Shown here in pieces: positions 53,526-61,037 of a DNA stretch of 64,000 nt. The notes under the pieces were generated by a model. That model was given only the letters and a program-made list of their open reading frames with translations. It was not told the origin of the DNA and did not search any database. The stretch lies in NCBI GenBank assembly GCA_037189645.1, contig JBBCIY010000011.1, forward strand, positions 62,001-126,000, read 5' to 3'. Every line of letters begins with the position of its first letter. Positions within the stretch are counted from its first letter, which is position 1. Position numbers and translations under genes: made by a program. Origin of the DNA: Taishania sp037189645. GTDB lineage: Bacteria > Bacteroidota > Bacteroidia > Flavobacteriales_D > Crocinitomicaceae.

Positions 53526-56522
53526 ATGAAATTATACTCATTTCTGGCGTTTTTAACTATTACCTCACTGGCAATCGCACAAAACAAACCTACCGGTTCA
53601 AAACTGACACGATTGGAACGGGGAAAAGTGGACAGAAGCAAAGAAGCTGAGAAACACAGGTACCTCCTGAACTATGTCAACCCGTTCATCGGGACCGGCG
53701 GACACGGGCATACTTACCCCGGAGCTACAGCTCCATTCGGGATGATGCAGTTGAGCCCGGATACACGCTACAAAGGCTGGGACGGATGCTCCGGATACCA
53801 TTACTCCGACTCCGTAATCTACGGTTTCAGCCATACTCATTTAAGCGGTACAGGTGTAGAGGATTACTGCGACCTGCTTATTGTGCCACAGTACGGTAAA
53901 CCCAGAACGACTGCAGGTTACCACGATGCTAAATCAGGATACGGAGCTGCTTTCTCCCACGAAAATGAAACGGCAACACCGGGTTTTTACTCCGTATTGC
54001 TTGACAATGGCATCAAAGCTGAATTAACCGTTTCTCAGCGTGCCGGAATTCACCGCTATACGTTCCCCGATAACAACGAAAAACGATATATCCTGATCGA
54101 CCTGACACACAGGGACAAACTCTTAAAAAGCTCCATCAGGCAAGAATCTGAAACCGAAATTTCAGGCCTCCGGATCTCATCTTCCTGGGCGAGAGAACAG
54201 CACATATACTTCTGGCTGAATACTTCTGTAAAAATAAGTAAGGCTGAATTTGTAGAGAACGAAACAAAATTATTGCTCGAATTCCCGGAAACCGTCAACC
54301 AACTGGAGCTGAAAGTAGGCATCTCAGCCGTAAACGAGGCAGGTGCTAAAAAAAATTTAGAACACGAAATTCAGTCACTATCGTTTGAAGAGCTGAAAAA
54401 GCAAACAGAAGAAAGCTGGATAAAGGAACTGTTCACTGTCATTATTGATTCGCATGACAAAGATCTTCTGACCAGCTTTTATACTGCGCTTTACCATTCC
54501 TACATTGTACCTAACATTTTCTCCGATATCGATGGAAAGTACAGAGGGCTCGATCAAGAGATACACATCCTGAATGAAAAGGAAAATCAATACACTGTCT
54601 TTTCGTTGTGGGATACCTATAGAGCTGCGCATCCCTGGTACACGCTTTTGCAAAAGAACCGGACAATCGATTTTATAAAAAGCTTCGAAAATCACTTTAA
54701 CCAGAGTGGCGACTTACCAGTATGGGAACTGGCAGGAAACGAGACGCATTGCATGATCGGTTACCACTCGGCTTCCGTAGTCGCAGATGCCTATGTGAAA
54801 GGAATCAAGGAAATCAATGTTCCGTTGTTCATCAAAGCCCTTGAAACAACCGCTCATCTTGACGAATTCGGCAAAACCGATTTTAATAACAATGGCTTTA
54901 TAGGCTATAAAAACGAGCCTGAATCCGTTTCAAAAACACTGGAATACGCTTACGATTCCTATTGTATCTATACCTTTTTAAAATCGGCAAAGAAAGATGG
55001 TTTTGATGTCAGTGACAGTTTAACAGATGTCTTTTACAAACGTGCGTTCAACTTTATCAATGTATTTGACCCTAAAACAGGCTTTATGCGGGCAAGAAAC
55101 GGCGGGGTCTGGCAATCTCCGTTCAGACCGGATGAAGTAAATTTCAATTTTACAGAAGCGAACAGCTGGCAGTATTCACTGTATGCACCACACGCGATCC
55201 CTGTTCTTATCGAATTACTGGGAGGCAAAGAACAACTCAAAACCTGGCTGGACGATTTATTTTCCGCCAATTCAAAGTTATCCGGAAACAACCAGGTCGA
55301 CATCACAGGGCTACTCGGCCAATATGCGCATGGCAATGAGCCTTCCCATCATATTGCCTACCTGTACAATTACACCGATTCACCTGAGCAAACGGCAGTA
55401 ATCGTCGATTCGATCTTGTATCATTATTATCACAACGCACCGGACGGGCTTTCCGGGAATGAAGACTGCGGACAGATGTCTTCCTGGTTCACATTCAGTT
55501 CATTGGGATTATATCCTGTTTCACCAGGGAGCGGAATCTACGATTTCGGACGCCCTTTGTTTGACAATGCCGAGATTTTTCTTGAAAATGAAAAAATCAT
55601 CCGTATAAAAGCCACCAACAATTCACGAATAAACAAGTTCATACAAAGCATTAAAGTGAACGGAAAAACCCACAATAAGAGATACATCACTCACCAGGAA
55701 CTGGAAGATGCGGGAATCATTGAATTCGTGATGGGGCCTTTCCCGTCACAGGAATACAGAACCTACAAGATCGCGCCAAGCATTGAGTCCGTTTCTCCCC
55801 TGTTCGTGGCTGTTCCACACTTTACAAATGAACAGATCGCTTTTTCAAAGCAAACACGAATAGGAATCGACGGGATTTTCGACCATTACCATTATTTCTA
55901 TACAACGGACGGCAGTACTCCTGCCAACCGGTCAAAAAAATACAAGAAACCGTTCACGATAAAAAAATCCTGCCTGGTGAAAGCGATTGCCTATGACCCG
56001 GTCACTAAAAGGTACAGTGAAGTAATCGAAAATGAATTCCGGCTGAAACCTGAAGGAGTTACCTTACAACTTGGTTCCGATTACTATAAACAATATGCTG
56101 CGTCAGGAAATGACGCATTGATCGATGGATTGTTCGGCACCAGCGAATACAGATGCGGTGACTGGCAAGGATTCTACAACAGCGATGTTACCGGAACTGT
56201 CAGATTTGACAAAAGCAGGGAGCTGAAAACGATCGGGCTGTCAGCGCTTCAGAGTACCGGCTCATGGATCTTCCCTCCAAAAGCCGTGGATTTTACCATA
56301 TCTTACCATGACAATACTTCGGAAACAATAACAATTGAGCTGAAAGAGCATCCTTCTACCGGAAACGCCCGCAACAAGCCGGTCCGCTTTGAATTTCAGC
56401 CAGACAGCAAAAGCATCAAAAGCATTTCGTTCAAAGCGTACAATTACGGACCGAACCCGGATTGGCACGCCAGCCCTGGATACAATACATTTATTTTCCT
56501 GGATGAATTGTATTTCGAATGA
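53526..56522 (+). CDS. GH92 family alpha-mannosidase
   Basis: A 998-residue secreted glycoside hydrolase: signal peptide (ends near AIAQ), an N-terminal beta domain (VNPFIGTGGHGHTYPG near 50), the GH92 catalytic domain with GDLPVWELAGNETHC (about 393-407) and GNEDCGQMSSW (about 642-652), the acid/base and Ca2+-site regions of the family, then a chitobiase/FN3-like stalk (FYTTDGSTPANRSKKY near 790) and a C-terminal discoidin-like domain. GH92 enzymes remove alpha-1,2-linked mannose and similar linkages with calcium. No SusCD pair or other glycosidase is nearby. Confidence 0.92.
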   Translation: MKLYSFLAFLTITSLAIAQNKPTGSKLTRLERGKVDRSKEAEKHRYLLNYVNPFIGTGGHGHTYPGATAPFGMMQLSPDTRYKGWDGCSGYHYSDSVIYGFSHTHLSGTGVEDYCDLLIVPQYGKPRTTAGYHDAKSGYGAAFSHENETATPGFYSVLLDNGIKAELTVSQRAGIHRYTFPDNNEKRYILIDLTHRDKLLKSSIRQESETEISGLRISSSWAREQHIYFWLNTSVKISKAEFVENETKLLLEFPETVNQLELKVGISAVNEAGAKKNLEHEIQSLSFEELKKQTEESWIKELFTVIIDSHDKDLLTSFYTALYHSYIVPNIFSDIDGKYRGLDQEIHILNEKENQYTVFSLWDTYRAAHPWYTLLQKNRTIDFIKSFENHFNQSGDLPVWELAGNETHCMIGYHSASVVADAYVKGIKEINVPLFIKALETTAHLDEFGKTDFNNNGFIGYKNEPESVSKTLEYAYDSYCIYTFLKSAKKDGFDVSDSLTDVFYKRAFNFINVFDPKTGFMRARNGGVWQSPFRPDEVNFNFTEANSWQYSLYAPHAIPVLIELLGGKEQLKTWLDDLFSANSKLSGNNQVDITGLLGQYAHGNEPSHHIAYLYNYTDSPEQTAVIVDSILYHYYHNAPDGLSGNEDCGQMSSWFTFSSLGLYPVSPGSGIYDFGRPLFDNAEIFLENEKIIRIKATNNSRINKFIQSIKVNGKTHNKRYITHQELEDAGIIEFVMGPFPSQEYRTYKIAPSIESVSPLFVAVPHFTNEQIAFSKQTRIGIDGIFDHYHYFYTTDGSTPANRSKKYKKPFTIKKSCLVKAIAYDPVTKRYSEVIENEFRLKPEGVTLQLGSDYYKQYAASGNDALIDGLFGTSEYRCGDWQGFYNSDVTGTVRFDKSRELKTIGLSALQSTGSWIFPPKAVDFTISYHDNTSETITIELKEHPSTGNARNKPVRFEFQPDSKSIKSISFKAYNYGPNPDWHASPGYNTFIFLDELYFE

Positions 56523-56996
56523 TCATTCGTGGTGATAGGGCTCTCCTTTCAGGATCGTATAGGCCCTGTATAGCTGCTCAAAAAAGATCATCCGGATCAT
56601 CTGATGTGAAAAAGTCATCGCGGACAAGCTGATCTTGCCATTCGCACGGGCGTACACTTCTTCGGAAAATCCGTATGCTCCTCCGACTAAAAATGTGATT
56701 CCCTTTAATCCGCTGACATTTTTTCGTTCCAAAAAGGACGAAAATTCAACGGATGAATACTGTTTTCCCCGTTCGTCCAGCAGAATAAGCTCGTCTCCCT
56801 GTGGAATTTTGCTCAGGAAAAGGTTTCCTTCTTCTTTTTTCACCTGCTCTCTGGTCATTTTTTTTGCATTCTTCAGGTCAGGAAGCTCTATCCGTTCAAT
56901 TCTGACATAGTGCTTCAAGCGGTTCAGGTATTCCTGTTCTCCTTCTTCCAGAAATTTCTTCCCTGTTTTGCCGATACACAAAAATGTAATTTTCAT
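56523..56996 (-). CDS. rlmH: 23S rRNA (pseudouridine1915-N3)-methyltransferase
   Basis: A 157-residue SPOUT methyltransferase. Seen: MKITFLCIGKTGKKFLEEG start, FLVGGAYGFSEEVYARANGKISLS (about 100-123) and the C-terminal MIFFEQLYRAYTILKGEPYHH tail, which are conserved in RlmH. Length matches the family (155). It is convergent with the GH92 gene without any gap, so the two transcripts end against each other. Confidence 0.95.
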   Translation of the reverse strand: MKITFLCIGKTGKKFLEEGEQEYLNRLKHYVRIERIELPDLKNAKKMTREQVKKEEGNLFLSKIPQGDELILLDERGKQYSSVEFSSFLERKNVSGLKGITFLVGGAYGFSEEVYARANGKISLSAMTFSHQMIRMIFFEQLYRAYTILKGEPYHHE

Positions 56997-57066
56997 CCCA
57001 TTGAGTTTATTCCGGGTTCAAAGTTAATAATCAAACGGAGTTTTGAAGTATCGGGTATGATGTTCA

Positions 57067-57096
57067 TTGCAGGAATCCATATTTTTCTTACTTTTG
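57067..57096 (+). promoter_or_regulatory. Consensus promoter TTG-N19-TACTTTTG
   Basis: TTG at 57067-57069 and TACTTTTG at 57089-57096 with the optimal 19-base spacer, about 46 bases before the start of the universal stress protein gene. The best promoter match seen in the window. Confidence 0.65.
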
Positions 57097-57142
57097 TTAG
57101 GATACAGAATAAAAACACAACATTTAACTCAATAATTACTCA

Positions 57143-57967
57143 ATGAAAAACCGTTTCATTATTCTGATTGACTTTTCAGATTATTCAGCCAACCAAATCC
57201 GATTCGCAAAAAAATGGAGTACCGCCACAAATGGGGAAATCATTCTTGTTCACCATACCACTCCGCTGATCCCTACCATGACGGACGATAAAACCAAGGA
57301 GGAGATAAGATCCAATACCAACAGGACAGCGCGGGAAGATCTCATCTGGTTGGCTGCTAAAACAGTCGGAGATACAAATGGAATCGGTTTTCTGGCGTCG
57401 GATAAGAACATTGAAGAAATCTTTAAAGACCTTCTCAAAGAGCAATATTGTAACAATATTATAATCATTGGGTTAAGAGGAACCAACAATACGATCCGAA
57501 AGCTCCTGATGGGCAGCTTTGCTTTGAATATCATTGAGCATTCCAGAAACATCGTTGTAACGCTTCCGAAAGATGCCGAAGAGTTTGACAACAGTTCGAT
57601 CTTTGTGGCTGTCAGTAAAAATTACCCGATCAACCTGAAACAATTTGACAAACTGCTTTCCACGCTCGACCATTCGACGACAACTCTCAAGCTCTTTTCC
57701 ATCATACAAAAAGATGAAGAGCTAAACGAAATCCAGGCTTACCTGGACGAACTAACGAATTTATACAGTGACAAAGTTAATATTGACCAGTATGTCATCG
57801 AAGGAAACGATATCGTAACGGAAATAAGAAGCTTGCTGGAGAATCATCCTAATTGCCTGCTTGTCATTCAAAAAGGATCCAGGCTATTTACCGATAAAAT
57901 TTTCAGACGCTTCCTGGTCAATGATTTAATGCATGAAGCCAATATTCCACTGGCAATCCTCCCTTAA
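57143..57967 (+). CDS. Universal stress protein, tandem UspA-like domains
   Basis: A 274-residue cytosolic protein made of two UspA-like halves (about residues 1-143 and 150-274). The first half starts RFIILIDFSDYSANQIRFA and ends with IIIIGLRGTNNTIRKLLMGSFALNIIEHS, a version of the G-x2-G-x9-G-S/T nucleotide loop; the second has LVIQKGSRLFTDKIFRRFLVNDL. ATP binding in the first half is likely, in the second uncertain. Next gene follows 11 bases on. Confidence 0.8.
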   Translation: MKNRFIILIDFSDYSANQIRFAKKWSTATNGEIILVHHTTPLIPTMTDDKTKEEIRSNTNRTAREDLIWLAAKTVGDTNGIGFLASDKNIEEIFKDLLKEQYCNNIIIIGLRGTNNTIRKLLMGSFALNIIEHSRNIVVTLPKDAEEFDNSSIFVAVSKNYPINLKQFDKLLSTLDHSTTTLKLFSIIQKDEELNEIQAYLDELTNLYSDKVNIDQYVIEGNDIVTEIRSLLENHPNCLLVIQKGSRLFTDKIFRRFLVNDLMHEANIPLAILP

Positions 57968-57978
57968 TTCCAATCACG

Positions 57979-58449
57979 ATGAACATCCGGATCATACTAT
58001 CGCTGTCATTTTTATGCGTCATCTTGTTTTCCTGCTCATTGAACTCGGACCAGGAGGCATCACTCAATCAGCACCTGTCAAAATACCTACAGGCAAGGAA
58101 CGGCTGTATGATGGTAGGAATTGTAGGTTTCACATACCCTGAATACATCCGTGAGCTGAAGGATCAGGGTGACAGTGCGCTTATAAAAGCGATGGATTGC
58201 AACCAGAATATTGAAAAAGGCATCTTTTATTCCGATCCTACATTGAGAAAGGTAAAAAAAGAAAACAGCCGGATCCATGTATATTACGAGGTAGATGTAG
58301 CCAATAACCGGGCAGGAAGTTCAACCAAACGGGCGGAAGGATTGTATGCGATTTCCGAAGACAATGGAGCTACGTGGTTCTTTCTTCCAAAAGAAGTTTA
58401 TTCCGATAAAAATACCTGTGCCTCTCTAAAACGCTTACTGGAACATTAA
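57979..58449 (+). CDS. Hypothetical lipoprotein downstream of the stress protein gene
   Basis: A 156-residue lipoprotein with lipobox ILFSC (Cys at about residue 19). Mature domain is alpha/beta with a Cys pair and ends in KNTCASLKRLLEH. No family recognised. Placed 11 bases after the universal stress protein gene on the same strand, so shares its transcript. Confidence 0.6.
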   Translation: MNIRIILSLSFLCVILFSCSLNSDQEASLNQHLSKYLQARNGCMMVGIVGFTYPEYIRELKDQGDSALIKAMDCNQNIEKGIFYSDPTLRKVKKENSRIHVYYEVDVANNRAGSSTKRAEGLYAISEDNGATWFFLPKEVYSDKNTCASLKRLLEH

Positions 58450-58451
58450 TG

Positions 58452-58691
58452 TTACTCCTTCTTAGGAACAGGATCATGTCCGCAACCGCCCCACGGATGA
58501 CATCTTGAAATTCTTTTCACCCCCAGCCACGTTCCCCTAACTGGCCCCCATACCTGAATCGCTTCAATCATATACGCGGAACAAGTCGGAGTATACCTGC
58601 AGCTTCTCGGTAATACAGGGCTAATAACCCATTGATAGATTCGAACCAGTAAAATCAATGGAAAACTGACAATCGTTCGGATGATTTTCAT
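58452..58691 (-). CDS. yidD: Membrane protein insertion efficiency factor YidD
   Basis: A 79-residue protein with the hallmark pattern LVRIYQWVISPVL, CRYTPTCSAYMIEAI and RISRCHPWGGCGHDPVP. It assists YidC in membrane protein insertion. The usual neighbours rnpA and rpmH are absent, so here it is displaced from the oriC cluster. Confidence 0.94.
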   Translation of the reverse strand: MKIIRTIVSFPLILLVRIYQWVISPVLPRSCRYTPTCSAYMIEAIQVWGPVRGTWLGVKRISRCHPWGGCGHDPVPKKE

Positions 58692-58751
58692 ATTGTCAAA
58701 TGTAGCACAAAGTCATCACATAATAGTCGTTTTGTGACAGTATTTTACCGG

Positions 58752-59195
58752 TCAGGAGTCAAAGCTCTGGTTCCAGTTGATCAACACTTTGAATTTAGAA
58801 TAAAATTGCTGAAGAGATTCGAACCGGTCGTCTTGTTTCAACTCTGATTTCCTGGTCAGATGCTCCAGCAAGAGCATCAATTGTTTTAATGCAGCTTTGT
58901 CCAACTGATAACTCAAACTGCTTTTATTGTTTTTGATAACCATAGATGTTTTAACAAGCCCTGTATCGCGCAACTGCTTCAAGTGAACAGACAGTGTGGA
59001 CTGGGATAATTTAATTTCTCTGGCAATCTCCTTCGCAGTTATATCACGATCTGTTTCATTTGCAATCAGCAATAAAGCTTTTAATCTTGCAGGATGCCCC
59101 AATGCTTTGAGCAAGTCCGCCGAATGGACAATTTCCTCATTATAAATCTCGTACTTAGTAGCTCCCATAATTGAATTGTTTAAAAGGTAGTTCAT
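58752..59195 (-). CDS. ArsR-type winged-helix regulator
   Basis: A 147-residue transcription factor. The HTH core is LLKALGHPARLKALLLI followed by DITAKEIAREIKLSQSTLSVHLKQLRDTGLV (about residues 53-83). The classic ArsR metal Cys motif ELCVCDL is missing (DITAKEI here), so it probably senses something other than arsenite. The start may be M10 (59168). Divergent from prs with a spacer holding palindrome copy C. Confidence 0.85.
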   Translation of the reverse strand: MNYLLNNSIMGATKYEIYNEEIVHSADLLKALGHPARLKALLLIANETDRDITAKEIAREIKLSQSTLSVHLKQLRDTGLVKTSMVIKNNKSSLSYQLDKAALKQLMLLLEHLTRKSELKQDDRFESLQQFYSKFKVLINWNQSFDS

Positions 59196-59259
59196 TGAAA
59201 TTTCATATTGAATATAACAAATAATAACGTATTTGACAAAATCTCTTTAATTTTTTGAG

Positions 59260-59287
59260 ATATCGTAATATTGCGATATGACGATTT
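59260..59287. repeat. Palindromic element, copy C (two mismatches)
   Basis: ATATCGTAATAT, TGCG, ATATGACGATTT: same frame and centre as copy A with substitutions in each arm. Lies between the divergent ArsR-type and prs genes. Confidence 0.75.
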
Positions 59288-59345
59288 AACCAATAATATT
59301 TTCCTCACAAATTCATGCATCATTTAACTTTAAACAAAAAAAACA

Positions 59346-59353
59346 CTACATTT
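59346..59353 (+). promoter_or_regulatory. Putative -7 element (TACATTTG) of prs
   Basis: Exact TAnnTTTG followed by CA, 23 bases before the prs start codon. No clear -33 TTG. Confidence 0.5.
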
Positions 59354-59376
59354 GCACTCTCAATTCGGGTATTAGT

Positions 59377-60312
59377 ATGTCGTTTGGTATAAAAATTTTT
59401 GCAGGAAGAGCATCCCAGGTACTGGCAGAGAAAATTGCCAAGGCTTATGGAGTGTCACTGGGTGATGTAAAAGTGGTTGATTTCAGTGATGGTGAATTTC
59501 AGCCGTCATTTGAAGAAACCGTCCGCGGAATGGATGTATTCATTGTTCAATCGACAATGCCGCCAGCCGATAATCTAATGGAATTACTTCTTATGATTGA
59601 CGCGGCGAAAAGAGCCTCTGCAAGAAAAATCATTGCCATCTGTCCTTATTTCGGATATGCCCGGCAAGACAGAAAAGACAAGCCACGTGTCGCAATCGGG
59701 GCCAAACTGGTTGCAAACATGCTGATGGCCGCAGGCGTAGACAGGATTATGACAATGGACCTGCACGCTGACCAGATCCAGGGCTTTTTCGAAGTGCCGG
59801 TTGATCACCTGTATGGTTCCACTATTTTTTACCCGGAGATGGAACGGTTAAATAACGGGAACCTGATCATGGCTGCGCCGGATGCAGGAGGAGCAAAAAG
59901 AGCCAATTCCTATGCGAAAAAATTAAATACCGGGCTTGCTATTTGCCACAAGCACAGGAAACAGGCAAATGAAGTAGCCGAGATGACCGTGATCGGAGAA
60001 GTGGCAGGAAAAGACGTAATATTGATAGACGATATGTGCGACACAGCAGGAACACTGACAAAAGCTGCTGATCTTTTCATTGAAAAAGGAGCCAAGTCTG
60101 TGCGGGCTTTCTGCACGCATGCCGTTCTCTCAGGACCGGCATACGAACGTATAGAACAGTCTAATTTAACAGAATTGATTGTAACGGATACCATTCCCCT
60201 GAAAAAGGAAAGCAGCAAAATCCGTGTAATGACGGTTTCAGATCTGTTCGGAGATGTGATCAACAAAATGGTCAACAATCAATCGATCAGTTCACACTTT
60301 GTAATATCTTAA
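59377..60312 (+). CDS. prs: Ribose-phosphate pyrophosphokinase
   Basis: A 311-residue enzyme that makes PRPP from ribose 5-phosphate and ATP. Landmarks: FSDGEFQPSFEETVRG (about 36-51), the YFGYARQDRKDKPR flexible loop (about 91-104), DLHADQIQGFF (about 129-139) and the PRPP loop DDMCDTAGTL (about 215-224). Followed after 13 bases by rplY, a common gene order. Confidence 0.96.
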   Translation: MSFGIKIFAGRASQVLAEKIAKAYGVSLGDVKVVDFSDGEFQPSFEETVRGMDVFIVQSTMPPADNLMELLLMIDAAKRASARKIIAICPYFGYARQDRKDKPRVAIGAKLVANMLMAAGVDRIMTMDLHADQIQGFFEVPVDHLYGSTIFYPEMERLNNGNLIMAAPDAGGAKRANSYAKKLNTGLAICHKHRKQANEVAEMTVIGEVAGKDVILIDDMCDTAGTLTKAADLFIEKGAKSVRAFCTHAVLSGPAYERIEQSNLTELIVTDTIPLKKESSKIRVMTVSDLFGDVINKMVNNQSISSHFVIS

Positions 60313-60325
60313 AATAAATAATAAA

Positions 60326-60907
60326 ATGAAAACAGCACAATTGAGCGGTTCGCTTAGAGCGAACGTAGGGAAAAAGGACGCTGCATCTCTCAGAAGAGAA
60401 GAACGTGTTCCTGGAGTGCTTTACGGTACTGGTGAGCAGACTCACTTTTCTGTAAAGAGAATTGACATTGAGAAAATCGTATTCTCACCAGATGTTTACA
60501 AAATCGAGTTGGATATCGACGGGAAAAAGGCGAGCGCAATTATCCGCGAATTGCAGCAGCACCCTGTAAAAGATACAATTCAGCACGTTGACTTCCTTGA
60601 AGTAACTGACAACAAACCTGTAAAAATCGGTTTACCGGTACGTTTGGAAGGAAGCTCCAGAGGTGTTATGGCCGGAGGTAAGTTAATGCAGGTATTCAGA
60701 AAACTGAATCTTGTAGGATTGGCTAAAGACCTTCCTGAAGCAATCGTTTTAAACATTGCTCCTTTGAGAATTGGTCATTCTATCCGTATAAAAGATGTGC
60801 AGATTCCCGGAGTAACAATCCTGGATCCTGCAAATGCGGTGATCGTTTCAGTTAAAAGAGCTCGTGGATCAGTTGACGATTCAGGAGACGAAGATGAAGA
60901 AGCATAA
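60326..60907 (+). CDS. rplY: 50S ribosomal protein L25/general stress protein Ctc
   Basis: A 193-residue L25 of the long Ctc type: N-terminal 5S rRNA-binding domain (about 1-90; LRREERVPGVLYG) and a C-terminal TL5-like domain with an acidic tail (SGDEDEEA). Co-transcribed with prs and ended by a terminator. Confidence 0.94.
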   Translation: MKTAQLSGSLRANVGKKDAASLRREERVPGVLYGTGEQTHFSVKRIDIEKIVFSPDVYKIELDIDGKKASAIIRELQQHPVKDTIQHVDFLEVTDNKPVKIGLPVRLEGSSRGVMAGGKLMQVFRKLNLVGLAKDLPEAIVLNIAPLRIGHSIRIKDVQIPGVTILDPANAVIVSVKRARGSVDDSGDEDEEA

Positions 60908-60928
60908 AATCTTATATTTCTTATTCAG

Positions 60929-60960
60929 ATCCCCGGCCAGTAATGACCGGGGATTTTTTT
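60929..60960 (+). terminator. Rho-independent terminator of prs-rplY
   Basis: Stem ATCCCCGG/CCGGGGAT around a 10-nt loop followed by a T run. Confidence 0.9.
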
Positions 60961-61037
60961 GTTGAAAATGTTTGGAAAATTAACTTCAGATACTCTTCAA
61001 AAATCACTAACTTTAAAGTCTGCAAAATCCGAAGATC

